Assembly: GCF_028550395.1 (NCBI RefSeq)
Contig: NZ_JAQQKW010000003.1
Coordinates: 412,823 to 476,822, forward strand
Direction of reading: 5' to 3'
From: Asticcacaulis currens
GTDB taxonomy: Bacteria; Pseudomonadota; Alphaproteobacteria; Caulobacterales; Caulobacteraceae
DNA: 64,000 bases
The position numbers were made by a program, and so were the translations under genes. The first letter of the stretch is position 1. The number at the start of each line of letters is the position of its first letter. The notes beneath the pieces are model-generated. The model saw nothing but the letters and a program-made list of their open reading frames with translations. It was not told the DNA's origin and ran no database searches. This document shows, piece after piece, positions 1 to 8,844 of the stretch.

Positions 1-839
1 GGGGCCGGGGCGAAGTCGCCAATCGCCTGAAGCAACTGATTGACGCCGTAATGGCGCAGCGCCGAGCCGAAGATGACCGGCGTCATATGGCCTTCGAGGA
101 AGCTCTCGACCTCAAACGCCTTGAAACCGCCCTCCAGCAATTCGGCCGTATCGCGCAGTTCGTCGAGTTCGCCTTGGTCAAGCCAGCCCTTGGTCACGGC
201 CTGATCCAGCGGGGCCGGGGCTTCGTGGCCCTGATCGTATTCCGAACCCGACTCGCGGCGGGTGAAGGGGTAAAACAGGCCGGTCTTCAGCTCCAGCATC
301 CCGCGGAAACGGTTACCCGATCCCGCCGGCCAGTAGAGCGGCGACGGATCGAGTTGAAGCTTCGACGCCACCTCGTCCAGCAGGGCCAGCGAGTCCTCAG
401 CCTCACGGTCCATCTTGTTGATGAAGGTGATGATGGGGATATCGCGCAGGCGGCACACTTCAAACAGTTTGAGCGTTTGCGGCTCGATACCCTTGGCGGC
501 GTCGAGCACCATGATGGCGGCGTCGGCGGCGGTCAGAGTGCGATAGGTGTCTTCCGAAAAGTCTTCGTGGCCAGGCGTATCGAGCAGGTTGAACACCTTG
601 CCATCGTGCTCAAAGGTCATCACCGAGGACGACACCGAAATGCCGCGTTCCTTTTCGATCTTCATCCAGTCGGAACGGGTGCGGCGGTTTTCGCCGCGCG
701 CCCGGACCTGACCGGCGGCGCGGATCGACCCACCGGCCAGCAGCAGGTGCTCGGTCAGGGTCGTCTTACCCGCGTCCGGGTGCGAGATAATAGCGAAGGT
801 ACGGCGGCGGGGCGCTTCGGTGGCGGGGGTATTAGACAT
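1..839 (-). CDS. prfC: Peptide chain release factor 3 (partial, C-terminus outside window)
   Basis: RF3 is a translational GTPase that recycles RF1/RF2 from the ribosome after termination. The minus-strand frame is open from the ATG at 839 to the window edge, so about 280 N-terminal residues are seen and the rest lies to the left. The GTPase signature is complete: P-loop SHPDAGKTTLTE near residue 19, the switch region with the ERGISVSSSV stretch typical of RF3 rather than EF-G, DTPGHEDFSEDTYRTL, and the guanine-specificity NKMD. These distinguish RF3 from EF-G, LepA and TypA. No neighbouring gene appears to share its transcript. Confidence 0.93.
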   Translation of the reverse strand, partial: MSNTPATEAPRRRTFAIISHPDAGKTTLTEHLLLAGGSIRAAGQVRARGENRRTRSDWMKIEKERGISVSSSVMTFEHDGKVFNLLDTPGHEDFSEDTYRTLTAADAAIMVLDAAKGIEPQTLKLFEVCRLRDIPIITFINKMDREAEDSLALLDEVASKLQLDPSPLYWPAGSGNRFRGMLELKTGLFYPFTRRESGSEYDQGHEAPAPLDQAVTKGWLDQGELDELRDTAELLEGGFKAFEVESFLEGHMTPVIFGSALRHYGVNQLLQAIGDFAPA

Positions 840-890
840 GCGGTGCGGATAAGGCTTTGGGGGTAAAATGTAAAGGCCCCGAACCCGCCG

Positions 891-1553
891 TCAATGCCCG
901 ACCAATACCACGCCGACGAGCACCGCGCACCAGTGCAGGACAGCCCCCGTAATCACGTGGCCATGCCAGATGGCCCGGCGGAATTTCAGCCGCTTCATCA
1001 TATAGAAGATAGCTCCGACGCTATAAACCACCCCGCCAATGGCCAGCAGGATCATGGCCGCGGGCGGAACATCGGCGATCATCGGTTTGAGTGCAATCAC
1101 CACCAGCCAGCCGAGGATGAGATAAAGCGCCACCCACACCCCCTTGCCCACGCCCGGCATGAACAGCTTGCCCAATATACCCAGCCCGGCCAGAGTCCAT
1201 ACGCCAGCCGTCATGCCCCAGGCCCACGGCCCGCTTAGGGCCTGCGTGGTGAAGGGTGTATAGCTAGCGGCGATCATCAGGAAAATGCCCGCGTGATCGA
1301 GGCGGCGTAGAAAAGGCTGAAAACGCGGGCTGGCGAAATTATAGGCCGTCGAAAAGGCTAGCATGGCGATCATGCCCACCGAATAGATGATCACGGCGGC
1401 CACCATGCCCAGCAAACCTTGCGTGACGGCCAGCCCCAGTGCCACCCCGCCACCGAACAGGGCAAAGGCCAGTCCCGTCACGTGCACGATCAGATCGGCG
1501 TGGCGCGCCCAGCGTGTGGGATAGTGCGGCAGAGGGGGCAGGGAAATATTCAT
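891..1553 (-). CDS. Hemolysin III / TrhA family membrane protein
   Basis: A polytopic inner-membrane protein of about 220 residues with seven hydrophobic segments. It carries the PAQR/hemolysin-III landmarks: a conserved His in RLDHAGIFLMIAASYTPF around residue 85, and the C-terminal WHGHVITGAVLHW histidine cluster thought to bind a metal. Bacterial members (TrhA/YqfA) are linked to membrane-lipid or energy homeostasis; the haemolysin name is historical and no toxin role is implied. I chose the ATG at 1553 because it begins the usual short N-terminus; an in-frame start at 1571 is possible. It is transcribed divergently from the adjacent MFS transporter. Confidence 0.85.
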   Translation of the reverse strand: MNISLPPLPHYPTRWARHADLIVHVTGLAFALFGGGVALGLAVTQGLLGMVAAVIIYSVGMIAMLAFSTAYNFASPRFQPFLRRLDHAGIFLMIAASYTPFTTQALSGPWAWGMTAGVWTLAGLGILGKLFMPGVGKGVWVALYLILGWLVVIALKPMIADVPPAAMILLAIGGVVYSVGAIFYMMKRLKFRRAIWHGHVITGAVLHWCAVLVGVVLVGH

Positions 1554-1703
1554 GGGCAGAGGATCGCGCAAAGGCTGGTCAGGGTCAATTCAAACCCTGT
1601 TGCATCGCATTGTAACCGCCTGCCGCAACGGAAAGGCAAGCCCCTTTCGCCCCCGTCCGGTCCAAACGTTTGCATCTTCGAAAACGCCACCCATATGTGC
1701 GCC

Positions 1704-2912
1704 ATGACCGATACCCGCGCCCCCGCCCCGCCTAACCTGTCGCCCGCACTTGTGGCGCTGTTCGCCTTCGCGTGCGGCGCCATTGTCGGCAATCTCTACT
1801 ACGCCCAGCCGATTATCGAGCTGATCGCGCCGGATGTCGGCCTGTCGCAGACGACGGCCAGCCTGATCGTCTCATTGACCCAGATCGGCTACGTGGCGGG
1901 GATGGTGTTCATCACGCCCTTGCTCGACCTGTTTGAGAATAAACGCCTGATCCTTATTACCCTCGGTCTAGCGTTTGTCAGTCTGATCCTAAGCGCCACG
2001 GCGCAAAACGGCGGGCTTTTTCTGTTCGTTGCCTTTCTGACCGGGCTAGGGGCCGTGTCAGTGCAAATGCTGATACCGTTAGCAGCGCATCTGAGCCCGG
2101 AAGAAACGCGCGGTCGCACGGTCGGCAATATTATGGGCGGGTTGTTGACCGGGATTTTGTTGTCGCGGCCCTTGTCGAGTTTTGTGGCCGATCAACTGGG
2201 GTGGCGGGCGGTGTTCTTTATCGCCGCCGGGCTGATGATCGCCATTGGTCTGGTGCTGGCCCTGACCCTGCCGCAGCGCCGCCCGGCGCACACAGCCTCT
2301 TACGCGGCCCTGCTGCGGTCGATGGCATCGCTATGGCTCAACCAGCCGGTGCTACGGCAGCGCTCGCTGCTTCAGGCGACCATGTTTGGGGCCTTCAGCC
2401 TATTCTGGACCGCTGTGCCGGTGGAGTTGTTCCGGGCGTTTCACCTTAGCCAGTCACAGATCGCGCTGTTTGCCCTGTCCGGGGCCGCAGGCGCTCTGGC
2501 CGCCCCGCTCAGCGGACGGCTGGGCGATGCCGGGCACGGAGCAAAGGTCACTCTGTTTGGCCTGATCGGTGCGGCTCTGGCTATGCTGAGCGGCACCGTG
2601 CCGGCTGTGGTCAGCATTCTGTCGCTGATGGTCGCCGGGATCGTGCTCGATGCCTGCGTGCAACTGACGATGATCCAGGGGCAGCGCGCCATCTATGGCC
2701 TCGATCCGCACAGCCGCGGCCGTCTCAACGGGCTCTATATGGCGTCGATCTTTTTAGGCGGTGCAATCGGCTCGGCGGTGGCCAGCCCACTCTATGGTTT
2801 GGGCGGCTGGATGGCCATTGCCATCGCCGGTACCGTCGCGCCTCTGATCGGTCTTACCCTCTTCCTGACCCGCGAGCGGAAGATCGCAACCTCACCCGTT
2901 GCGCGGTGGTAA
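1704..2912 (+). CDS. MFS transporter
   Basis: A protein of about 402 residues with about 12 predicted transmembrane helices. It begins with a short polar N-terminus, then PALVALFAFACGAIVGNLYY, the NLYYAQPI stretch common in one drug/sugar-efflux MFS subgroup. The motif-A-like loop between helices 2 and 3 is degenerate (LDLFENKRLI), and a second half starts near residue 200, giving the 6+6 layout. The ATG at 1704 fits the family N-terminus; an ATG nine bases upstream (1695) is the alternative. The substrate cannot be told from sequence. It is divergent from the hemolysin-III gene. Confidence 0.85.
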   Translation: MTDTRAPAPPNLSPALVALFAFACGAIVGNLYYAQPIIELIAPDVGLSQTTASLIVSLTQIGYVAGMVFITPLLDLFENKRLILITLGLAFVSLILSATAQNGGLFLFVAFLTGLGAVSVQMLIPLAAHLSPEETRGRTVGNIMGGLLTGILLSRPLSSFVADQLGWRAVFFIAAGLMIAIGLVLALTLPQRRPAHTASYAALLRSMASLWLNQPVLRQRSLLQATMFGAFSLFWTAVPVELFRAFHLSQSQIALFALSGAAGALAAPLSGRLGDAGHGAKVTLFGLIGAALAMLSGTVPAVVSILSLMVAGIVLDACVQLTMIQGQRAIYGLDPHSRGRLNGLYMASIFLGGAIGSAVASPLYGLGGWMAIAIAGTVAPLIGLTLFLTRERKIATSPVARW

Positions 2913-3010
2913 AAGGCTGAATTTTGGATAAGATGTCAGGAGCCTAGCGCTGGCTTTATATGGATACAGCCAGGCGACAGCGACGCCCCAGATTGCCAAA
3001 AGGCAGGCTA

Positions 3011-3400
3011 TTACGCGGCGTGGCGGTGCCAGACGGCTCCATCCACCTTCGCGGCATCCAGTTGTCCGGCGACCTGTTGCTGGTACATCATACCGAGCGC
3101 CATTTCATTAAGCGCCTTGAAATCGGCCAGCACCTCGGCGACCTGACCGCGACCGCCGTGATCCAAAAACTGCGCCGCGTTGACGTGCGGCATCTTGAGA
3201 TGCAGCAGGTAGCACAGACGGCGGGCGCGTTCCGGGTTGTAGCGGTGGGCCTGCGGGTTTTCGGCAAACATCTCTTTACCCAACTGGGCGATGTAGTCGA
3301 TCGACAGCGCCTCAAAGCGCTGCGCATCCAGCGGATGCATCATGCGCGAGGGGTCAAGATCGAAGACGACATCGTTGAGGAGAAAATGCAAGGCGATCAC
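3011..3400 (-). CDS. Conserved hypothetical protein (129 aa)
   Basis: A soluble protein of about 129 residues with no signal peptide or membrane segment. Its composition is protein-like: alternating acidic and hydrophobic positions and a helical middle (NPERARRLCYLLHLKMPHVN). I do not recognise a domain. The opposite strand is also open here but gives an Arg/His-rich low-complexity translation, so I prefer this strand. The start is a GTG at 3400 behind an AAAGG; an ATG at 3343 is possible. It lies just downstream of the DUF1491 gene on the same strand and may be cotranscribed with it. Confidence 0.6.
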   Translation of the reverse strand: MIALHFLLNDVVFDLDPSRMMHPLDAQRFEALSIDYIAQLGKEMFAENPQAHRYNPERARRLCYLLHLKMPHVNAAQFLDHGGRGQVAEVLADFKALNEMALGMMYQQQVAGQLDAAKVDGAVWHRHAA

Positions 3401-3464
3401 CTTTATGAACTACTAGGCGATCATCATGACACAGAGGGTTTGAAATCCCGTTTAGGAACAGGGT

Positions 3465-3794
3465 TTACAAAAGCTGAATAGACTCGGTGAGGAAATGCCG
3501 CCCCTCGGTATCCTCGATTTCGACGACCCATAGATCGGAGTCGAAGCGGCGTTCGCGCACAATATAAGACTCAATGGCCTCAGGATCGCGTGAGGTGATG
3601 GGCTTCATCCACTTCACCTCGTCCCCGGCGGTGACCTGACGCAGAATATAGGTTTCGCGTTCGCGAAGGTGGGTGATTTTGAGAATGACGGCCCCGGCCC
3701 GTGCATCGCCCTTTTTCAGCACGTAGGCAAAGGCCCCGGCCTGCTCGGCGCGTCGGATCAGGGCCGATACCCAAAGGTCGGTCGGCAGTAACAT
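3465..3794 (-). CDS. DUF1491 family protein
   Basis: A 109-residue cytosolic protein that fits DUF1491, a family of short alphaproteobacterial proteins of unknown function. Visible marks are LWVSALIRRAEQAGAFAYVL at the N-terminus, KKGDARAGAVILKI in the middle, and the near-C-terminal RRFDSDLWVVEIEDTEGRHFL, which is the most conserved block. Full length for the family. No catalytic motif is apparent, and the neighbours give no functional hint. Confidence 0.85.
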   Translation of the reverse strand: MLLPTDLWVSALIRRAEQAGAFAYVLKKGDARAGAVILKITHLRERETYILRQVTAGDEVKWMKPITSRDPEAIESYIVRERRFDSDLWVVEIEDTEGRHFLTESIQLL

Positions 3795-3857
3795 GTGGTT
3801 TACCCTGTTTGCTCACCGGGACTTAAACACGTTCGTCTATAGTCGGCCTGCGAAGGG

Positions 3858-4796
3858 ATGTCGAACGTGAACCGCTGCAAAATACTGGCTTCGGCCGTGG
3901 CTCTGATGCTGACCGCCACAGGTGCGGCCGCCGAAACCGTGTCTCTGGAGACCCTGACCCGTCGTCAGTTTATCAGCAGCGCCAATGCCCGCTGTAACTG
4001 GTTCGAAGGCCCCACCTTGCTGGCGCTGAAGGCCGGGTTGCTGCAAAACCGCAATGCGGCGCTGAACCATGGCATCGCGGCCTCGACCGTTTACGCGACG
4101 ATTGATCAGGCGCGTGCCGCCGCCAACCGCGCCGACTGCAATAATCCGGCCCTGAAACAGGAGGTCGAAACCCTGCGCGGCGCCTATCGCGGGTTTGTGG
4201 CGCAAAACCGTCTGACCCTGCGCGGCGTGCGAAGCGAATGGCTGGCCGACCGCACCGAAGAACGCCTGTCGAAATGGCGTCTGGTGCAGTATCAGCAGGC
4301 CGGCGATGTAAGCATGGGCTTTGGCCTTTATGGCACGCTGAAAGTTCAGACGCTCAGTGTGATGGCGCAATTCCGGGGCGAAACGCCCTATGCGGCGCGG
4401 CTGATCGTGCGCGATCCGGCCCGCCGTTCCGGCCTGATCAACCGTGACGCTCTGGCCGTGTCGGCGCAGATGCCGAAAGGGGTGAGCCCGTTTGATCTCA
4501 GCTTTGCCGCCTCCGGTCGTCGCAGCACGCAGATCGCTCTGACCAACGCGCCGCGCGTCAATCTGGCGGGGTTCACCGTGGATGGCAAGTTCGCCGGTCA
4601 CGCCGAAAAACGCGACACCCTGCGCTTTGATTTCCCTCTGAGCGCGACGGTCGCCATCGGCAAACTCGACCCGCGCGAAGACGTTGTGGTGGCGTTCGAC
4701 TTCAATAGTGGCACGCAGTATGCGCGCTTTGAAGCCGGGGATTTCGTACCGGGTCTGGTCTTCGCCACCCTGCCCTCGCCGTATGGGGTGAAGTAG
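3858..4796 (+). CDS. Secreted hypothetical protein
   Basis: A protein of about 312 residues beginning with a Sec-type signal peptide: basic MSNVNRCK, a hydrophobic stretch, then cleavage probably after ATGAAAA near residue 26. The mature part has two cysteines in the first half (RCNWF and DCNN) that could form a disulfide, and a beta-rich second half. No known domain is recognised. It is likely periplasmic. It converges on the DivJ-like kinase gene, with only three bases between the two stop codons. Confidence 0.72.
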   Translation: MSNVNRCKILASAVALMLTATGAAAETVSLETLTRRQFISSANARCNWFEGPTLLALKAGLLQNRNAALNHGIAASTVYATIDQARAAANRADCNNPALKQEVETLRGAYRGFVAQNRLTLRGVRSEWLADRTEERLSKWRLVQYQQAGDVSMGFGLYGTLKVQTLSVMAQFRGETPYAARLIVRDPARRSGLINRDALAVSAQMPKGVSPFDLSFAASGRRSTQIALTNAPRVNLAGFTVDGKFAGHAEKRDTLRFDFPLSATVAIGKLDPREDVVVAFDFNSGTQYARFEAGDFVPGLVFATLPSPYGVK

Positions 4797-4799
4797 AGG

Positions 4800-6659
4800 T
4801 TACGACTTCGGGGGGCGGATGACAAAATCACTGCCGGTCAAGTCGGGCGGCGTGTAGAGACGGTCTTCCAGTGGCCTGGGCGTTTCAGTTGACAAGGCGA
4901 CCAGCGTATCGCTATCCGGGGCTCCGGGCGGGCTGAGCGGCAATTCCGGCTGATCCGTATTGACCGCGACTGGCAGCAGGAGGCTGACGCTTGTCCCCAC
5001 CCCCAGCTCGCTTTCTATCGTCATACGCCCCCTATGCAGCCCGGCCAGGGCCTGTACCAGCGACAGGCCGAGCCCTGTGCCCATGGCCCGCAACTCCATC
5101 GGCCCGGACTGCTCATAGGGCTTGCCCAGCCGCTTGAGGTCTTCGGGCGCGATGCCGACGCCGGTGTCGGTGATCTGGATGTCGATACTGTCCTGCCCGG
5201 TTTCGCTGAGCATCAGGGTAACCGTGCCGCCCTGCGGCGTGAACTTTACGGCATTGGACAGCAGGTTAAGGCACATTTGCTTGATGGCGCGCTTGTCGGC
5301 CGTGACCTCAAGCGGCGTCGGAGGCAGGACGGACTTCACCGTCACCCCCTTGTCGTGCGCCGTCGCCAGTATTAGGCGCAGCGCCGCCGACACCGGATCG
5401 CGCGCATCGAAACGTTCCAGCGACAGCTCATAGCGGCTGGCCTCGATCTTCGACATGTCAAGCACGTCATTAACGAGATCAAGCACGTGCTGCCCGGACT
5501 CCCAGATCAGTTGCGAGTATTCAGCGTATTTGCCAGTCAGGGGGCCAAACATCTGCTGACGCATGATGTCGGAAAAGCCGATAACGGCATTGAGGGGCGT
5601 ACGCAGTTCGTGGCTCATCCCGGCCAGAAAACGCGACTTGCCCTCATTGAGCGCCTGCGCTTCCTGACGCGCCGTTTCCAGTTCATCCTCGCGCGCGTGC
5701 TGCAGCGAGGCGTCGGACAGAACGCCATAGAGCTTGCCGTCCGCCCCGCGTCGCAGACTGAGGCGCAGGAAATGATTGAGTGCGGCGTGCGGCATAAAGC
5801 CGGCTTCGGCGCGGCCCGTATCCTGCGCCACCTCCAACGCCTGCATCAGGCCCAGACGGTGCGGGACGTGCGCGCACGTAATCAGGCCGTGCTTCATCAA
5901 ATGCCCCATATCGAGCCCGGGCGGTGATTCGCCATAGGCCGATAAGAGCCGCCCCTCGCCATCGACGCTGATGATCAGATGGGGCTGTTCGCTGAGCAGG
6001 GTCAGGAAGCGCGAGCGGTCGTGTTCGACGCCACGCACCGCCTCGGTCCTGACGCGCAGGGCGGGCAAAAGCGACAGACCGAGCCCCGTCACCAGCGTTA
6101 CCACCGCCACTGAAGCCAGCCAGAAACTTTCGACAATGTCCGGCAGGGGAAACAGCCGCATCAGCGAAAACAGTATGCCGAATAGGGTCACCGCCACCGA
6201 CAGGGCCGCGCCCAGCAGGATAAGACGCCGCTGATTGAGTGCCACGGCAGCGGCCATCGGCGCGGCCACCCACGGCGCCAGCGGCCCCAGCACACCGCCT
6301 GAAAGACCGAGCGCCAGAAGACAGGCCACTGCCCACACCCAGACCAGCATCTGGCGGGTACGAAAATCATCGCGATTGAGCAGGAAGACACTGCACACAC
6401 CCGGCAGGGAGGCCGCCGCCAGCGCCGCCAGCACATTGATCGACGCCGGCAGGAAGATCAGATAGACCATGGAGGCCAGACTGACCGCAGACCAGCCGAG
6501 GTGCCAAGCAATGACCCCCAGGCGCACGCGACCCCGCGGCGTGGCCATGGCCCCGGTGGGTGATCTCAGTTCCCGAAGATAGGATTTCAGCGGCACATCA
6601 TGACTCTTGTACGGACTGGCTATCCTAACCAATTGCCTGCCAAAGAGAAAGGCTATCAC
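4800..6659 (-). CDS. divJ: DivJ-like membrane sensor histidine kinase
   Basis: A 619-residue kinase. Residues about 50-200 form five or six membrane helices, followed by a PAS-like region (about 215-320), then HisKA with the phospho-acceptor in MSHELRTPLN (His350), and HATPase with N-box NLLSNAVKFTP, G1 DTGVGI and G2 GTGLGLSL. The FSDIMRQQMFGPL stretch after the H-box and DVLDMSKIEA match Caulobacter DivJ as I remember it, as does the architecture. DivJ phosphorylates DivK and PleD at the stalked pole. The start is uncertain: GTG at 6659, GTG at 6596 or ATG at 6548. A proline-rich tail of about 60 residues follows the kinase core. It is divergent from a second, smaller kinase. Confidence 0.78.
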   Translation of the reverse strand: MIAFLFGRQLVRIASPYKSHDVPLKSYLRELRSPTGAMATPRGRVRLGVIAWHLGWSAVSLASMVYLIFLPASINVLAALAAASLPGVCSVFLLNRDDFRTRQMLVWVWAVACLLALGLSGGVLGPLAPWVAAPMAAAVALNQRRLILLGAALSVAVTLFGILFSLMRLFPLPDIVESFWLASVAVVTLVTGLGLSLLPALRVRTEAVRGVEHDRSRFLTLLSEQPHLIISVDGEGRLLSAYGESPPGLDMGHLMKHGLITCAHVPHRLGLMQALEVAQDTGRAEAGFMPHAALNHFLRLSLRRGADGKLYGVLSDASLQHAREDELETARQEAQALNEGKSRFLAGMSHELRTPLNAVIGFSDIMRQQMFGPLTGKYAEYSQLIWESGQHVLDLVNDVLDMSKIEASRYELSLERFDARDPVSAALRLILATAHDKGVTVKSVLPPTPLEVTADKRAIKQMCLNLLSNAVKFTPQGGTVTLMLSETGQDSIDIQITDTGVGIAPEDLKRLGKPYEQSGPMELRAMGTGLGLSLVQALAGLHRGRMTIESELGVGTSVSLLLPVAVNTDQPELPLSPPGAPDSDTLVALSTETPRPLEDRLYTPPDLTGSDFVIRPPKS

Positions 6660-6788
6660 CCGTCAAGCGAGAAAACCGACAGAAGGCCCGAAAATCCGGC
6701 CTGCGTCCGGAAACCTCTGCTTAAGACGTTAACTGTACGATTCACCTCAAAGTTTTATTCTGGTCCCCCTCCTTCCGGCGCAGGCTTC

Positions 6789-7532
6789 ATGGACAAACAA
6801 CCGGTGGCCCTCCCCCCCTCTGCCTGTCCCCAACCGGAGAGCGATTTCGGCAAGCGCGCCTTCATGCGCATGGTCAGCCACGAACTGCGCACTCCGCTTA
6901 ACTCGATTATAGGCTTTGCCGAAGTCCTGACGCACGAACTCTACGGCCCCCTGGGGGCCCCCCAATACACCGAGTATGCCGGGATTATCCGCGACAGCGG
7001 CAAGAAACTCCTAAGCCTGTTCAACGATGTGCTGGAACTGGTGCGGCTGGAGAGCGAGCCCGGCCTTCTGCGCCCTGAGGTCGAGGCCCTGCTGCCCCAT
7101 ATCCATGACGCCGTACGCCGCCACACACCGGCGGCGCAGGCGCGCGGCGTCCATATCCTGCCCGGACTGACCGATTCCGAACTGAGCGCACATTTCGATC
7201 CGCGCGGCCTGTGCCTGTGCCTCGACCACCTGATCAGCAATGCGATCGACTTTACGCCCGAAGGCCGCGATGTCGAAATCACGGTGCGCCCGGAGGGCGA
7301 CCATGTCGATATCGCCGTCTTCAATCCGGGCAAGGCCCCGGACCCTGCCGATATTCCGCGCCTGATGCGGCCATTCGAACAGGGGGCCAGCGACTATAAC
7401 CGCAGCCGCGAGGGGGCGGGTCTGGGCTGGCCGGTCGTCCGGCTGGCCGCTGAGGCGATGGGCGGCACCTTTTCGGTGCAGTCCGACCCCCGCCATGGCC
7501 TGAAAGCCACGGTGCGATTACGACGCCGCTGA
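6789..7532 (+). CDS. Small soluble histidine-kinase-like protein with degenerate ATP-binding G1 box
   Basis: About 247 residues, no membrane segment and no sensor domain: essentially HisKA plus HATPase. The H-box is intact (MVSHELRTPLNSIIGFAEVL, His31) and resembles the PleC/DivJ group. The N-box is LISNAIDFTPEGR. The G1 box, normally DxGxG, reads NPGKA, so the adenine-contacting Asp is Asn and the second Gly is Ala. G2 is GAGLGWPVV. The protein may bind ATP poorly and work as a phosphotransfer or docking partner; that is inference. The ATG at 6789 sits where the conserved part begins; upstream in-frame codons translate to a low-quality extension. It is divergent from the DivJ-like gene. Confidence 0.75.
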   Translation: MDKQPVALPPSACPQPESDFGKRAFMRMVSHELRTPLNSIIGFAEVLTHELYGPLGAPQYTEYAGIIRDSGKKLLSLFNDVLELVRLESEPGLLRPEVEALLPHIHDAVRRHTPAAQARGVHILPGLTDSELSAHFDPRGLCLCLDHLISNAIDFTPEGRDVEITVRPEGDHVDIAVFNPGKAPDPADIPRLMRPFEQGASDYNRSREGAGLGWPVVRLAAEAMGGTFSVQSDPRHGLKATVRLRRR

Positions 7533-7555
7533 GTTTCGGAACACGCTTTTTTTTC

Positions 7556-7603
7556 GACGCGCATTTGATCTTGAAAACCGTTTCACACTTTCCGGAAGGC
7601 GCT
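7556..7603. repeat. REP-like intergenic element, copy A
   Basis: About 48 bp with the layout CGCGCATTTGATCTTGAAAACCG, then TTTCACACTTTCCGGAAGGCGC. The two GAAAACCG/TTCCGGAA parts can pair imperfectly. It closely resembles stretches at 17561-17608 and 49368-49415. Similar sequences are, to my memory, common between genes in alphaproteobacteria. It lies immediately upstream of sufE. Confidence 0.55.
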
Positions 7604-7624
7604 TTCACGCGCTATAGCCACCCC

Positions 7625-8038
7625 ATGACCGATACATTCGACGCCCGACTGAATGACCTGCTGGAAGAATTCGACCTCTTCGACGACTGGGAAGACCGTT
7701 ACCGCTACATCATCGACCTCGGTAAGACGCTGGCCCCGCTCAGCGAGGCCGAGCGCAACGAGGTGACGCGCGTGCGCGGTTGCGCCTCTCAGGTATGGCT
7801 GATGATGGATGAGGCCGGTGGCGGCATCTTGCGCTTTCGCGGCGATTCCGATGCCCATATTGTAAAGGGGTTGATCGCCATTCTGGTGCGCTTGCTGGAC
7901 GGCCTGCCACGCGCCGACGTGCGCGACTTTTCGATCCGCGACACCTTGACCCGGCTGGGGCTTGACGAAGCCCTGTCGTCGCAGCGGACCAATGGCCTGA
8001 TCTCGATGGTCGAGCGCCTGAAACAGGCGGCTGCCTGA
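7625..8038 (+). CDS. sufE: SufE family Fe-S cluster assembly protein
   Basis: A 137-residue cytosolic protein. SufE accepts sulfur from the cysteine desulfurase SufS as a persulfide and passes it to the SufBCD scaffold. The acceptor cysteine is in VRGCASQVW (Cys53), the family hallmark, preceded by DDWEDRYRYIIDLGK and followed by a helical domain ending SMVERLK. Full length. The ATG at 7625 opens the conserved domain directly. No suf operon neighbour is present, so this is a stand-alone copy, which is common for SufE. Confidence 0.93.
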   Translation: MTDTFDARLNDLLEEFDLFDDWEDRYRYIIDLGKTLAPLSEAERNEVTRVRGCASQVWLMMDEAGGGILRFRGDSDAHIVKGLIAILVRLLDGLPRADVRDFSIRDTLTRLGLDEALSSQRTNGLISMVERLKQAAA

Positions 8039-8052
8039 TCAGGTGACGCGTC

Positions 8053-8424
8053 TCAGGCCCGCATGCGGATATCGGCTTCGATATCGCGCAGGCGACGGGC
8101 GCGCCGGCGAGCGATCATGCCCATACTGTACATGACCGACAAGGCGGCGCAGAACAGGCCGAACTGGAGCAGACCTTCCGGGCGGAACCCGTAGGCCGTG
8201 CCCTGCGTGATATAGCCGTGCAGCAGGGCCACCGTGCCGGGCAGGCTGCCAACCGCTATGCCTATGGCGGCCCAGACATATTCAGTGATGTGTTCGCGAC
8301 GGGTTTCGCACAGCGCATCCAACTCCTCATTGCTCACGACGTGGCGCAGCGGCTTGTCCAGCGTGCCGCGCAGAGGGCTTTTGAGGCTGGTGACCGAACC
8401 AGCCGAAAGTTTGTCTTCAGACAT
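8053..8424 (-). CDS. Hypothetical two-TM membrane protein
   Basis: A 123-residue protein: a polar N-terminal half of about 50 residues, then two hydrophobic helices (around YVWAAIGIAVGSLPGTVALL and LLQFGLFCAALSVMYSMGMI), and an arginine-rich cytosolic tail (RRRARRLRDIEADIRMR). The positive-inside pattern suggests a hairpin with both ends in the cytoplasm. I do not recognise the family. It converges on sufE with 14 bp between stop codons. Confidence 0.68.
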   Translation of the reverse strand: MSEDKLSAGSVTSLKSPLRGTLDKPLRHVVSNEELDALCETRREHITEYVWAAIGIAVGSLPGTVALLHGYITQGTAYGFRPEGLLQFGLFCAALSVMYSMGMIARRRARRLRDIEADIRMRA

Positions 8425-8844
8425 GATGCGTCCTTTTTCCGAACTCTGCCCCTATCCTCCTCTTGCCGTGCCGTTGCGTCAATCGCTGCGCCCGCATTCT
8501 GTAACAGCGTCATCTGCGCGCTACAGTTTGCCCCGCTTTCGTTTCATTGCGGCACAGCACACCGTTACCCGCCAATCTGATAATCAACCGCAAGATGCTT
8601 ATAGGCTTCCCGGAGTTGTGCAGCGCCACATGAGGCCTAGGACAGAAACCTGTCCTCAAGGCCTACCCGACGCCCAAATCCGGCCAGATCACCCAGAACC
8701 CCGCCGCCTCTACGCTCCAGAGCGGCAGACTAGAAGCACAAGTACCACGCCCTCCGCCGCCGAAACGGCCTCAGTCCTAAGTGAGCCGGTCGCCGCCATG
8801 GGCGGTGGCATCAACACGCGGCCACAGATCGAGGGCAGCCACTG
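8425..8844. other. 420-bp gene-free stretch with a long hairpin
   Basis: I see no convincing gene here on either strand. The main structure is an inverted repeat at 8633-8664, in which AGGCCT and GGACAG arms fold around an AAAC loop onto CTGTCC and AGGCCT. It could be part of a small RNA or a terminator. No T-tract follows the hairpin on either strand. The neighbouring genes both read leftward. Confidence 0.35.

Noticed and set aside
51..866. Plus-strand open frame opposite prfC
   Set aside because: It is the mirror of the release-factor gene; its translation is Arg/Gly/His-rich without domains.
2960..3481. Plus-strand frame of about 173 codons
   Set aside because: Overlaps the more protein-like minus-strand gene 3011-3400 and the DUF1491 gene end; the translation is low-quality.
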